DNA from: Straminergon stramineum
Taxonomy: Eukaryota > Streptophyta > Bryopsida > Hypnales > Calliergonaceae
NCBI GenBank assembly: GCA_963920665.1
Contig: OY987267.1
Coordinates: 1,674,001 to 1,738,000 of the forward strand
Length of the DNA stretch: 64,000 nt
Direction of reading: 5' to 3'
Part shown: in pieces, positions 29,725 to 42,659 of the stretch
Layout of the letters: each line of letters starts with the position of its first letter
How positions within the stretch are numbered: the stretch's first letter is position 1
Notes under the pieces: model-generated
What the model was told of the DNA's origin: nothing
The model's database searches: none
What the model saw: only the letters and a program-made list of their open reading frames with translations
Position numbers and translations under genes: made by a program

Positions 29725-32156
29725 GCTTCGCACATTGCGATCCAGTTGGGTGATTGATTCAAGGCATTCCTCCTCAGTCAATTTCATGAAAATCTCCCGA
29801 AAATTAGAACTTAGAGTAGTTAACCCTGAAACCACCCATGACTTCAGATGGGCAGATCCCTCGATTGCATGGGCAAAATAACTCTTCCAGCACAAGCAGG
29901 TACGACAGAATTACAACTCCCTAACTCACGAGGCGTGCTTTGGTTTGGTAATTTCTGAAGTGGATGCTTGTAGCATCTTCATCACCCATAGCTGAAATTT
30001 CCAGACGCTAGAGTTATCCTGAAACTCATTCAAAGCAAGGGTGAGTCTAAAGTAAGCATTGATTTATTTCCACGACAGAATGTTGACTAGTTTTTTCTGG
30101 TGATTTAATCGTGAATCTGAATAGCTCCTGACTTTATTGTATAGGTTGCGAATGTAAGAAGCGACTAGAAATTCCCACTCTGTTCCCAGGATAGATTTAG
30201 GGTTCAGACCAATCAGTATGCATGCGCACCCTAAAATAGGTTTAGGGTTCAGACATATCAGTTTGCATGCACATTCTCTACTAATGTAACGCTGTTTTGG
30301 TGGTTGGCATTGATCTTATCTTTCTCTGATCTTGTACACTTCATTGTTCGCAACTACGTTAGGTCAGGATACTCCGCCAATTCTTGTGTCGCTGGCAGAC
30401 TACTACAGCTATCGAAACGCTCGCCGACGGGCCCACTAGCCCTTAGGGGCCAAGCTGCAGCAGGTACATAATTACGCAACCAGTTCATGGAAGTGATCAC
30501 GTGTGTCTGTAGGAGTCTGGATTCATAGCTAGCTAGTGAAATATGGGAGCCTCAGTGTAATCCCTGTTGCCTTATTGCCCAACAAGCATAACATAAGATA
30601 ATGCGTGTAGTGCACAGGATTCCATGGCGTCTGTTACGGTTGAGAATCATAAATTAAAACCCTCGGAAACAGCTACCACGTCTGCAAGGATATGAGAAAG
30701 CAATTTGTTTTGTGATGATCCCTAGACTACTACAGAACACGAGATTATATATTTGCACTGGACCGAAGGGGAAGGACACGTTGCATTGACAAGAGCTACA
30801 TGTCTAGTGGATGTGAGGAAATTTGAGCCAGTGCTGCTTTGTGCTAAGTTACAATACCCCGCTCACCATGAACCTTGCCCTCAAGTTAATCTCCAGAATG
30901 AATTGAAATATTTTTTATATTTTTGTTTCTATATTTACTGGGACAAAGCCTCGTGTGGCGAAGCTGCTTGTAATGCTGTTGAGTAAATTAGCTAGATGCC
31001 AATCTCAGTTGCGGGGCTCTAGAAGTCTTCGTGCTGGTTGGAGTGTTTGGGGAATGGGCCTTTTAATTGGGAAGGTGCTTGCTTTCTGGATAATTATGGG
31101 GCCCATGTTGCTGTCTCCTCGTGATTTCTACCAGGCGGTGTCGGAAGCTCTCGGCATTTTCTATGGTAGAAAATTTTCTGGGGGCGTGACATGAATTTTC
31201 TCGGAATTTGTGAATGACTCTCACTCTCATCAATATGGCCTTGCTATGTTTTTTTGCAGCAACTGGGAATCCAATAGAGATCAGAACCTGATTTCAGCTT
31301 TTTGAGGTGGGCAAATTCCATAGCCCAAGGATTTGAGTTTTAATTACCCAAATCAAGGCGTCGACAATTAGCCCTCAATCCAACAGGATTTCGACTTCTC
31401 TACCTGCCTATAAGCTCCTGTTCATTTGATTCCGTCTACCGATCATCAGATTCTTTACAGCGCAGGAAACAGCCTTGATAATCGAAACATTTTCTCAGAC
31501 GTTTTCTACCACAGAATAATTGCCACGTTTGAGATTGCACAGGTAGAAGCAACATCATGTGGAACTAGGGTTGAGATAACAGGCTTAAAGTAATCCATTG
31601 CATTTATGGCACATTTGTGGTTACAAAGTGACCTATCCTCCTCAAATATTTTTAGCATGTCACACCGTAGCCATGTGTGTGGCACCCTCTTCATGCTCAT
31701 TCTTGTTACTTGGACTATTAAACAAAACGAGGCAACACAAATAAAAAAATGATATTTGCTTGGGTCCAGGTGTTAGATGTTTTGTTATGTAAAGCTTGGC
31801 GCTTCAATCCGTGCAATCTGAAGCGGTCCTAATTAAAAATGAACCTAATTTCAAGATAGGTTCACTACTCTACTGTCGGAGCAGGCGTTGACCATTACCC
31901 TGTGATTTTGCACGATGCAGATATAGAAAGATTTCTCTTGTTGTCCTCATCTGGAGAAGCTGAATGAACGGAGAATCGGGGAAGACTCTACCGCCTTTCT
32001 TCGAAATTGTCAACTCTTGCACAATGAGTCAGAAACTCAGAATCGCTGGGGACGCAATGCAGCGCCATTTTGGAGATTGTAGGCCAGATTTGTGAATCTT
32101 TTAGGCAGCTTTGGTGGTATCTTACAACACCCTGCCAATTGTATCTTACTATCATA
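29725..32156. other. Intergenic sequence, 2.4 kb
   Basis: No gene is recognised. A short direct repeat with TTTAGGGTTCAGAC and GCATGC lies at 30196-30230 and 30240-30275. The short ORFs have no family signature. Confidence 0.45.
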
Positions 32157-32787
32157 CTGCAATTCGGAGACCGATAAACTCAAAACGGGGTAGAATTGGA
32201 AAGCTGGAGAAGCAACTTCTCCTTTATTAGGGAACACTTTATAAAAGTGTCAGCCAGGTACATGGTGATGTACAACAAGGCTGAGTATCAGAACTACTGC
32301 TCTGAATCAGATACTCACAAAACCTGAAAATTGAGGTTTAGATATGTGTTTGTGCTTACAACACAAATACGATCATTGCTCTGTACTTATGACCAAAAAT
32401 GACATGCTCTGGCACTCTTGGTGCCACAGATGCAACCAGTGGATTCAATCTGGAGCTAACAATCATACGCCTACAATTCGGAGAGCGATAAACTTAATCT
32501 ATTCAAAACGGGGGAGAAATGGAAAACTGGAGAAGAAACTTCTCCTTTATCAGGGAACACATTCAAAAAAGTGTCAGCAATGTACAGTATAACAAGGCTG
32601 TATTCAGAACTATTGCACTGAATATCTAAAACTCACAAAATCCGAACATTGAGGTTTCGATTTCTGTTGTGCTTGTAACACAAACTCGATCATCACTAGC
32701 TACTTACTCATTCCCCAAAATGACATTCTCTGGCACTCTTGGTGCAACAGAAGCAACCAGCGGATTCAGCCTGGAGCAAACAATGCC
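32157..32787 (-). repeat. Tandem duplication of the P450 gene 3' end
   Basis: Two units of about 315 bp, 32157-32472 and 32473-32787, share CAACTTCTCCTTTAT or AAACTTCTCCTTTAT, AGTGTCAGC and TCTGGCACTCTTGGTGC. The right unit contains the real last 28 codons and TAA (32704-32706) of the P450 gene plus downstream sequence. The left unit has a decayed copy of the same codons (readable as SSRLNPLVASVAPRVPE on the minus strand). It is the same arrangement as at the PFP gene 4 kb away. Confidence 0.85.
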
Positions 32788-35188
32788 GGGAGCCTCGTCC
32801 ACATCAATGTCTTCCCCCTTCACTCCCGGAGGAGGACTCCAGTCGAAGCACTGAAGAAGGTTGCCCACCAAAAGCTTGAACGTAGGAAGTGCAAAGTGGA
32901 CACCAGGGCAACCTCGTCTGCCAGAGGAGAATGGCAGAAGCTCGAAGTGTTGACCCAGCACTTTCACGGAGGAGTCTCGGAACCTGTTGGGCTCAAATTC
33001 ATTGGGATTATCCCAAACTTCAGGATCTCTTCCGATTGCGTAGATGTTGATGTAAGCGGTGGTTTCTTTGGGGATTTGGTATCCGCTGAGCTCACAGTCT
33101 TCTTTGCTGTAATGGGGGATGGCTAAAGGTGTGGGAGGGTGTAGACGCAGAGTTTCCCGGACGATGCAGTCCAGGAAGGGGAGATGGTCACAGTCGGAAA
33201 TCTCCACGAGTCTGTGGCGGCCGATGGCGGAGTCGAGCTCCGATTGGGCTTGGAGTAATTGGGAAGGGTGGCGGAGAAGCTCGGCTATGGCCCATTCCAC
33301 GGCTGTTGACATGCTGTCGCTTCCTCCCACAATGAGGTCCTGCATCGCCATTTTGAAACACTCAAGTGGGGTAGAGAATCATCATCTCCCGAAACATTCA
33401 ATTATAGCACAGAATGAATTATATTTCGTAATGGAATTGTCTGTTTTCATCTCAGATCCATCGAGTATGAGACTAAGTTTATGCCTTGACCTTGAAATCT
33501 CATTAGAATTGAAAGCTGCAACGGCGATCTACCGGTACAATATACATGGGATTCTCTTCTCGGACCTTTGTTCTACTTCGTCATGAGGGAATTTGACAAG
33601 CTTTGAAGATAAGAACTAAAAATTTTAAGCTTCCATGATTCTCGTTGTAGCAGTCACACAGTCACACGCTGGCAGGATAGAGCTTAGTCTTTTGATGCTT
33701 TTTTTGGAATAAAACGCAGCAAATGAAATTGGTTAGTGGTTCATTTAGAGCTCTCGGATTCTCGATGTATTGATCAACGATGACTCCAGATGCGATTCTG
33801 TAAAATCTACAGCAAATGAGTAGCATTTTGGAGTCGATTCCGTTTCGGGACGGAGTAAACTTCATGTAGGCAGAAATTGACTTTCTAATTCTACGAATAC
33901 AACGATCTGGATTGCGTTCAGATATACATGCTTGAGTCAGAGCTTCCTCTAGATTGCAATTGCTAAAGGGTTCCACTGCAGGGGAAAGAAGATCGACAGA
34001 TGGATGAAAAGAGGGGGAAAAAACTCACGATAGCAACAGCCATGATGTTCTCGTCAGTCAAGGAGCTGTGTTTGTTCACCAAAGTGGCCAAGAGGTCAGC
34101 AAGCTTCCCCGGAGCTTCCCCTTCCCTCTGTCTGCGGCGATACTCATGAATGATGGGCAGCAGAAGACCCTCTTGATGCGGTTTCAGGCTCTGTAAGTCC
34201 GCCTCCACTCCTGCAATCACCGTCTTCGTTAAAGTCACAAAATTTCAAGAAATTGGCACTTTCATGAACAGATGCCCGTCTAAAACCCAGATCTAAACCA
34301 TCCTTTTTTGTACTTGAGTAATAGCACTTAAATAGCCTGCACTTTTAACAAATTTGACCATGGCAATCCAATAAAGAGACCAGTGTTAGTGCTATGAAAG
34401 ACCAATCGAGGCAAGCAGTCTGGGTGAGCGTGAGCATCACCTTGCAGATCCAGCCAGCGCAGTGCCGGGATGTAGTCACCAATATTGAACAATCCCACGA
34501 GCTTGGTAGCCGACTTAACAAAGAACTTGAAATTCTCAATCTCACGAGGAGGCGCATCAACTAAGGTCTCCCTGTCTTCCCCAAACAACCTCTGACTGAA
34601 GATGATCCTCCCCATCAAGTTGAGATTCGACTTGAACACCGCCGACGTGACATTCACCACGCGGTCTCCTTTCAAAATTTCGCCCAGCAAGAGCTTGATT
34701 TCTTCCATCCGCAGGGGCGCCAGCTTCTTCACATTGGTAGGGGAAAGTAGCTCCGACTTGTAGATCTTCTTCATCATATCGAATTGCTTGCCGCTGGAGA
34801 ACACCGTGGAGCTGTAGTCGTAGCCGAAGTGCTTGCCCGTGGCCAAGCGCGGACGGGAGTCGAAGATCTTGTCGTGGTCCCTGTCGAAGAAGTCCCTTGC
34901 TGTTTTGTAATTGGACACGATGAGAGTGGGGCGGGAACCCATGCGAAGGAACACGATGGGGCCGTACTTCTGAGCCAGGGTGGTGAACCTGCGGCAAGCG
35001 GGGATGGACTTCGGGCCCAAGGAATACAAAGAGCCGACTACTGGCCAGCCTGTTGGACCTGGAGGCAGCTTCGACGTCCGTCTCACCACCTTCACAACCA
35101 GAAGCAGAATCATCGCCAGTAATGCTGTGGATACGCATTTCACGTAGAAACTGGTCAAGTTCTGCGAGCCCAAGCTCTCGTCACCCAT
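32704..35188 (-). CDS. Cytochrome P450, CYP71 clan, three exons
   Basis: Exons at 34441-35188, 34029-34210 and 32704-33339 join in phase (GT-AG introns of 230 and 689 bp) to give 521 residues, normal for a plant microsomal P450. In order: an N-terminal membrane anchor (about 20-36, STALLAMILLLVVKVV), the proline hinge PPGPTGWPVVGS, the I-helix oxygen-binding region DLIVGGSDS (311-319; usually AGTDT, so SDS is a mild variant), the K-helix ETLR (372-375), PNRF (427-430) in place of PERF, and the haem loop FSSGRRGCPG (447-456) with Cys454 as the iron ligand. It should be an A-type plant monooxygenase on the endoplasmic reticulum. Substrate and exact family cannot be told. The last intron follows AVAI, just before the I-helix, a usual place in this clan. 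The 3' end is duplicated in tandem. Confidence 0.9.
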
Positions 35189-36299
35189 TGTGAAGTCACA
35201 GCTCTCCAGTCACCAACCTTATCAGGACTTCAATGAGCTCTCAATTCACTAGCGCAAGCATTACTGTGCAAAGCCAGCTTCGTAGGGACTGGCAATGGGC
35301 AGGCGTGTATATCAGAGTAATATGATCGAGCTTCGTTCCCGATCAGTTGGGTACACAGACAGAGTCCTTGCTAATTGCAGTTCATCGTCCGGGCGGGGCA
35401 AGCAAGGACGGCACAAATGAACCGCAGGGTGACAACTCGATGCTGTGGCAGGCTCCTGAAGAGAACCGGAAGACAAGAGATGGCGCTTGTCTTTGGGGCA
35501 GCTCTCAAATGGGAGTATGCGAGCACATGAGCAGTTACGCTCAACGAACTGATCATATGATGACTGTGCGTACTTCCTAGAAGACGGACGCTTGAGCACC
35601 AGGAACTCCCGCTAGCTAGCTGTGAGTTGAATGAAAGTGCTTACCCTGTGCCAGGCCTTTTATGCACGATTCTGGGTCGTCCAGGTGGTACTGGGTGAGG
35701 GTACTTACCGACTTCACATGTTAGCAGGAGTGAATTTTTTCACCTTAAATAATTCAATTCGTTTTGCACGTTGCTAGGCGACTGCTGGGGGAGTCTCTTT
35801 TCCCCAAGGACTTCCCTGAATTTCAGGGATCTTTTTGGTGTTCTTTCGCACTCCACAATAGTCAAGACTTCTGGAGGCTTCCTTTTGCAGAATTCATGGG
35901 AGGCGTGCACCTTCCGACTCATTTGCATTTTTCATTTGCGTTCGGTTGGTATCAATTTTCTGGTCAATTTGCTGATTCATTAGTGAGTGAGTATTGGTCT
36001 GATTCTCTGAGCCGACAAGGAGACCCTGAAATTCGCGCGCAGCAAATGCTGGATGCTTTTCCCCCAGAAGAGGCTACAGTAGGACAGAAGTACGTCGCCA
36101 AAATTGTTGTGTGAAGCCCAAGGCTTGCTGCATGCCTCACATGCACACTACGCCTGGGCCTATGGTCGAAATGTAGCCGCTAACTCCAGGCATTTCACAG
36201 CGCAAGCGCAGTCATCTGATGTGACCTGTGGAGTTGGGAAGTTAAGTTGCGTAAAACGGATTGCAAACGTCTCTCGTGGACCTCTGTCTACAATTCCAG
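35189..36299. other. P450 upstream region
   Basis: This contains the P450 promoter and further non-coding sequence. A plus-strand frame of 116 codons at 35764-36114 starts at a non-ATG codon and has no family features, so it is not called. No inverted-repeat element is seen. Confidence 0.4.
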
Positions 36300-37300
36300 G
36301 TTAATTTGTACTTTAAAGGGTGGACTTCCACGTACAAAAATCAGCCCAAACTCTGCAGAAAAGACAAAAGATTTTCCGAAATTCTACGTGGAAGTGTGTC
36401 ACATTTAATTGCAAGAGGAGAATGATTCGAAATTGTGTGCTTAATTAGTGACTGAGGATGGTTTATGCTTTGGGGGAGTGATTGGTGATTGGGTGGTGCC
36501 ATGGAGTCAGTCAGAGCAACAAGTACTACTGTAGAATTGCAGGAACTGCTTCTTTGTGGTACATTGCCTGCAAATACTAACGAACTCTCCCTCCATTCTC
36601 AACCACTTGCGCTGTTTTCATGTTTGGGAAGTACCCTACTTTGCCTCAGTCTGCTCCCACAAGATGACTACTTCTGAATTCTGATCAGTTGATCTGTCTC
36701 ACTGGTACGGTCGCCTTAATGAGCATTAGTTACTATGTTTTGCGGGTCCTTTCCCAAGTAGTCTGTGTACGTTATTATTACAACCAGAATGATGCTCTGT
36801 TGTTCATATTAATCAGCTCGTAACTTAAGTCTTGAGTGAGTCACACACTCACACCATCATCAGTGGTTCCCTTTGTAAGTTAAAGCTGGTGTCTGATTGA
36901 TTTCCTTCACAATGTTGCTCACCTCTTTTGTAATTATCGTTTTGATTGATCTTAAGTGTTATTCTTGTCGTGAACTATCGGTGTTATTCACTGAGAGTGT
37001 ACCATCAATACTTTCTATATTACGCCTGATTCATGTTTCTATCTCAGCTAGTTGGCAGGATGCTGACTGTTGCTATTACTTTGGCATTTGGTCCATTTGA
37101 CATTTTCAACGACTTGTTCAGACAACAAGGAAGTGTGACCAAAATTGCTGGTGATGGCAATTTGAGTTTCACAAGCAATGTGCACTAAGTTGGAGGTTTC
37201 TTTTGGAGAGGTCTCTTTAATGCAGTGGCACTTTGAATTCCCCCATTACTAAAAGAAACTCCTATGTTTTGCCAATTATTAGCAAACCAAATTTGCATGT
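36300..37300 (+). repeat. Non-coding DNA whose left part recurs at 63.3 kb
   Basis: About 300 bp (36310-36620) match 63265-63545 in the same orientation, sharing GTGATTGG or GTGATTAGG, GGTGGTGC and GCAACAAGTACTA. The copies are well diverged and have no ORF. The rest up to 37300 shows nothing recognisable. Confidence 0.6.
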
Positions 37301-38010
37301 GATCAAAACCACCAATCTCCTATTTAGAGTGTGAATACACTATTAACAGATGTCGCTATTCATGCATCACTCTTTGTTGCATCAAACTTCCAAAATGTGT
37401 TGTTTCCTACTAAGTCTATGGCCCATTGTAAGAGCCTATAACATGTAGCTTTGTTTCACTACAATTTTGCTAATCTAGTTGAACAAAAACTTCACAATGT
37501 GGCCCAAGATAAGAGTAGCTAGAAGACACTAAAACACTTCTATAGTACTAACCATGTAAAGTGTCAATACCATCAGTTGGTGTCTACCTTTCATTTTCAT
37601 CATGTGATTGATCCTACTCACCTTGTTCCTTTTATTGTTTATTGTTATTCTATGCCATGCAAATAGATCTGTAGGATCCACATTCTATTTACAAGATTGG
37701 TAAGGTAGGAGGCCCATAAAGTGACCATTTACTAACTCATTTGCAATTTGGGGGAGTTTTACTTCTTGAACTGTTTTTTAGTAAGTGCCACTTTGTTGAA
37801 AGATAAATGAAATTGGCATACAATCCATAATTTTGGGTCCTCCATAAAATAAGTTATGAATTTTGAAGTTGGAATTGAATCATGAATGACACTAAAAACA
37901 TGCATTTTTTGATACATTGTCAAATGGAGTTGGTTTGTTCTAGGAAGTAATTTGTACCTCCATGATAGAGAATGCTTCTAGATCCTAATTCCATTATGCA
38001 CTTCCTACCT
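37300..38010 (+). repeat. Dispersed repeat, first copy (inverted at 61.4-63.1 kb)
   Basis: The complement of this block matches 61385-61809 plus 62916-63120. Here it is uninterrupted near 37458 (complement AGCAAAATTGTAGTGAAA), giving the empty site of the solo LTR inserted in the other copy. Its right end contains the T-family element 37703-38010. Confidence 0.7.
37703..38010. mobile_element. T-family MITE, 308 bp
   Basis: The ends are AGGTAGGAGGCCC and the complement of CTTCCTACCT, flanked by TA at 37701-37702 and 38011-38012. It is similar in size to 42012-42323, and a truncated relative is at 61385-61579. Confidence 0.7.
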
Positions 38011-40294
38011 TAATTTTCACTTGTTCCACAATTGTATGTATTACTTCAGTCTTGGTTGTCACATTGTTGATTAATGTACTTCCCTCATTGTATGAAGCCA
38101 AGGTTTGTCCTTGTGTAAAGACATATTGAAATTGAAATTGTTCGATGATCATTATGCCAATAATGAATTAACAAAAAAATCAATCTTACAATTCACATGC
38201 ATGTTACAACCAATAACGCCAGGTAACTTAGGAACTATACAACATCATTGATAGTGATTGCTAAATGTTTAAGGTAAAATGAAGAAAAACCAAGCATGTA
38301 CGGAAGCATTTGTCCCCGTACATATCTATAATAAATAGGTGGTAATTGCAAAGTATTTAAGACCAAATGAAACTAGTTCTTTGATTTGAAAAATCTATCA
38401 AGAGGACTTTGAGCTCTTATAACTTTGTATATAACATGCATATAGTTATAATTGTAGTTTATAGAATTAGTTACATGAGAGGGAATTTAGCTACTTTAGA
38501 AGACTGCAAGTTCCCACGAGTTCTTGGATTGTGAGAACTCACCACCAGCACCTGGCTGACATGAATAGGCAATGGTCACATGAGATAATAATAATATAAA
38601 TATAATATTTTTTTTAATTTTTTAATTTTTAATTTTGATTTTGATTTTTTTTTTAAATTCTCTCCAACTTTAGTAGGTTCTCAACATGAGGAACTAGCCC
38701 GAAATGGGCTTTCAAGGTTGCTAAATCTCTTCTAATGCAATTCCATGACCAATTTTCTTATAGGTGACAAGAAGATTAGATATCACACATATGCAATCAT
38801 GGTTGAAGTTTATAGAATGAGTTGTAATTTACTTCCATTTGACCAAAAAATTAGACCCTACAAGCATACAATCATGGTTGTAGATTAAAGAATTTAATAT
38901 CTAGCTTTTCATAGGATTAAGTAGAAACATTTAATTTTCTATGAGCACACCAATTATGGACTATAGTGAAGGTACACTTATTATACCAAATATACCCTTC
39001 ATGTCCACCCTAAGTTGGCAACTATGCCAATATGTTGTCCTTTGCAACATCCTCAAAATTGAAAGGGAAGCATGGAATTATGCAATTCTTGACGTTACGT
39101 TGGATGCAATGATAGCAACAGCATCAGCCTTAAAGTTGGATGTAAAATATATAAATTGATAATATCTCAAGGAAAATACAAAGATGTAAAGAATGACATT
39201 TATGCCATTCTACGAAGGATGCAAAAGATGGTGATTGTATAATTTTAACAAGTGTGAAAGATCATGTTGTGTCTATCATAATAGTAATGTGAAATATTGT
39301 ACTGCAATCATCTTTGATGTCACATTATAGGATGGTATTGATGTGACAACAACATGAGGATAGTGTTGTAGCCGCAATAATGACAATGAAAAAGACTTCG
39401 ATGTGGTTGCCATGACCATGGTATGAAACATCACATTGCACCCATCATCCTTGAGAGGTCTCATTAGAATATGGTATTGATGTGACAATGATGTGAAGGG
39501 CAGCATTGTTGTAGTCATCCTTGAGATCAATGTAGTAGATGGTGTTGAAGTTTTGCTTATGTTGAATAGAAAGAGTGTTGTCAACACCATCCATCATCAC
39601 TTTTGGTTGGATGTGAAAGAGTGTTGTCAACCAATTGAGGTTGAATAATGAAGAATATTGTCAACCACATTTAGGTTGGATGCAAAAATCTAGGTTGACA
39701 CTATCCTATAAAAAATGCAAAAGATATGATCATAAAGTTATCGTAACACTCTAAACTATGCAACCATTTTCTAGTTGCAAGACCAACAATTAGGAAAATA
39801 CATTGAAATTAGTAATGAAGTTGGTTTTGAAGTATGAAGAATAACTTTATGTATGGGAATTATGCATCCAATGGGATAAATTTCATGTGATTTGGATAAA
39901 TACTTTGGGCTTCAAGAAGCTTTCTATAAATGCAACCAAAAAATAAGAACATCATTATGGTAAAAGATATGTTGAAAACTTAGGTAAGAAGAAGGCCACT
40001 AAGAACTTGAATATGAAGTCTTTATACTCCATTGAGAACTTGGTAGAAAACTTTGTTTCCAATATTATCTAGAACAACAACAATACAAGTGTGCACATGA
40101 AAGGTTAGGCATGAATAGTGAGTAATGAGTAGTGCCATGTTAAGAACTTAAGATAATTTAGGAATTTAATAAACTTGCAAATAAAACTCCAGAGTATTAA
40201 GTATGACGTGTAAAAATATTTCAAATTTTTGAAGCTTTGGGACTACAAGATTTAGTGTCAAGGATTAGTGGAAATACAAAAATTAACTCATCTT
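38011..40294. other. AT-rich stretch with degenerate GATGTGACA / GTTGTCAAC repeats
   Basis: No gene. From about 39050 to 39720 short motifs such as GATGTGACAA, AGTGTTGTCAAC and GGTTGGATG recur irregularly; similar wording appears at 54380-54840. This may be an old decayed satellite. The 72-codon ORF at 38941 has no features. Confidence 0.4.
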
Positions 40295-41174
40295 TTAGCC
40301 CCTAAAGGACCAAGTGTCCCCTTAGAGAACACTTGAAGGTTTGGGTAGGTTCCCATGATTTCAATTTTTGGCAAAAATTTTGGAAACTTCTTTTCAAGAT
40401 AGAAAAATACATCATCTTTTTAGGAATATATTTTTTATTTCATTTGGTTCCATGAAGGAAAAGTTCTTCCATCCTAAGCTCAAAATGGAGTTTATTAGGC
40501 AGCACAAAAGAGCTACTAAAATTAAAAAAAATATTTTGTCTATGTGGAAAGATTTGATTCACTCTATTTGGACTAGTGATAAGAAAGTTGTGGATAGTCT
40601 TGTTCTTTGTGCAAATCTTTAAAAAAACTTAAAAGATTTTTTTTGGACTTCATTTTTCATAATTTTTCAACAAAAAAATTCTACATGATTTGACTTTTTT
40701 GCTAGAGAAATCTCACCATTTGGATTAGTGTCTTTCAATTCCATATTATAACTATTAACAATTTAGTTTTTCTTACCATCTCCTACCTACTTTTGCTTAA
40801 CAATTTTTCTAAATGAATATTAAAGTGTCTTTCTTTTTGAATTGTTTTTCCAAACTCTCAATGCAATTCTTCAACATAATTTTTTTTAATTCAAATCTAT
40901 AGCGCAAAATTTTGTAAGTTAGAAAGGATTCAAAGTCAAAATATCTAGTTAAGCAAGGTGGAAGAGTAAATATTTTCTTTACTTGAAATGCAAATATCTT
41001 ATAATTTATGAGGTCATAGTTTCTAAAAAAATTCCACACATTCTTGTACTAGTCTAGTGCAAGATCCTATGGTTAGCTATGCAAAAAAAATTCAAAGTTT
41101 TATGCCTTGTAATAGAAATGGCAATTTTGAGTGTTTTTTTTTAATGAAAATAGGCTATGTCCTATAAGGGTTAA
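40295..41174 (+). mobile_element. TTAA-type element, family W, diverged copy
   Basis: The left end is TTAGCCCCTAAAGGACCAAG (TTAA decayed to TTAG) and the right end TATAAGGGTTAA. The interior aligns loosely with 14574-15506, for example CAAGATCCTATGGTTA near the right end. It has no coding region. Confidence 0.65.
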
Positions 41175-41702
41175 TCAAAAATGTGAAGAGATTAGAACAC
41201 TATGGGATGGTAGGTCAATTATGGTGGATTGTGGAAAACCAATTACGCAACAAAACATATAAGGTATTAATATCCATCAAGAATTTGGTAAAAAAAACTT
41301 CAAAAAACATGTTTCAAGACAAGAAACAAGTCAAACAAGAAGTTGGAATCATAGCATAAGGAAACCACCTCAAAACAATGTCATCATCATTGTTCTCTTT
41401 TAGTGAAGAGCCAAAAATAAGTCCAATGTCTTGGATTATTATACTTTTAAACACACAAAGATTGGCAAATGATGAATTCCTTCACTTGGACTCGCCTTTG
41501 GATCCTTATACAACAAGAAGTGCTAAACATTCATTTGCAATTTTGCATTGATTGAAGGGCATTTTATTTTATTTTATTTAAATAGTCATATTCCATCAAG
41601 TGTTTTTGATGTTCTTGTATTGACCACTTGTTTATGTATTTTCTTACTTCAAGATAACCTTGTAGAATAGATCCTTTTGAGCTTGCATACCAAGCAATTC
41701 AT
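41175..41702. other. Non-coding AT-rich stretch
   Basis: Nothing recognisable between the W element and the next inverted-repeat element. Confidence 0.4.
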
Positions 41703-41968
41703 GGAGGACATCAAATCCTCCATTCAAATTGGGCCTTGCAGGAAAATTTTGGAGGTTATCCAAGGGTAAAAGTAAAAAATGCCCCCTATTTTGAGCCATG
41801 TCTAGGGTATATTTTGGACCTCTCCTAGCTAATTTGGAGTCTCTAATTGCAAATATGAATTCAGAATTTGCAAAAAAGGTAATGTGCAAAAAAATAAATT
41901 CTTGCATTTTTTCCAAGGTAAATTTGCCCCTATGGAGCCTAGTTCGAATGGAGGATTTAAAGTCCTCT
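41703..41968. mobile_element. About 265-bp MITE with GGAGGAC...TCCTCCATTC ends
   Basis: The left end (GGAGGACATCAAATCCTCCA) and the complement of the right end (AGAGGACTTTAAATCCTCCA) form inverted repeats of about 30 bp. Flanks do not show an obvious target duplication. No second copy is seen in the window and it is non-coding. Confidence 0.6.
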
Positions 41969-42011
41969 ACAATTCATATTTTTGGTGCACTTATAATGGA
42001 CATTTTAGCTA

Positions 42012-42323
42012 AGGTAGGAGGCTCATAAAGCAACCATGTAAGAACTGATCACCTTTTCATGGAAGCTCATCTCCTTGAAACAACTATCAGTAAACTTTTG
42101 TAGGAAGAAAATATTATTGACATCTAACCCAAGTCATTTCATATTTTTGGGACCTTTGTGGAATTAGTTACAAATTTTTGAAGTTGAAAAAAAATGGTCC
42201 ATAGTGGTCATTAAAAGCAACTACCTTTCTGAAATGTGCACAGATGGTACATTGAAGAAAACAAAATGAACCTCTTAGTCATGTTCACTTTTAATGCCTA
42301 GTTGGAGTTCGAGCCTCCTACCT
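42012..42323. mobile_element. T-family MITE, 312 bp
   Basis: The ends are AGGTAGGAGGCTC and GAGCCTCCTACCT, flanked by TA at 42010-42011 and 42324-42325. Confidence 0.8.
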
Positions 42324-42659
42324 TATGATGTCATATAAACTTCACCAATCAAAGTGGACCATGTGATTAATGGCACTAAGCCTTTGATGGCACCACATAG
42401 TAGTAAGTACTAGGTGAAGGACTTGTACTACAGGCCCAACCAAATATCATTTTGTTCAAATGATTCTTCTCCTACAAATATTAGCAATCTATAGAGGGGT
42501 ATCCAATTAACAAATGATAATATTCACAAAAGGTGAGATCTACCATTGTTACTTAGTGATAGTATTTCATAACCATCCTTTGTTTGCATTTCCAAGGATT
42601 TTCTCAACAATGTGTAGCAAGAATTTAAGATTTTTTTGTTAAATTTTGTTAAATTTTTG
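42324..42659. other. Non-coding spacer
   Basis: AT-rich, nothing recognisable. Confidence 0.4.

Noticed and set aside
34557..35138. 193-codon minus-strand ORF within P450 exon 1
   Set aside because: Same strand but different frame from the P450; Arg/His/Gln-rich translation is a frame-shadow artefact.
35764..36114. 116-codon plus-strand ORF upstream of the P450 gene
   Set aside because: It begins at a non-ATG codon, has no recognisable motif or splice context, and lies where the P450 promoter is expected.
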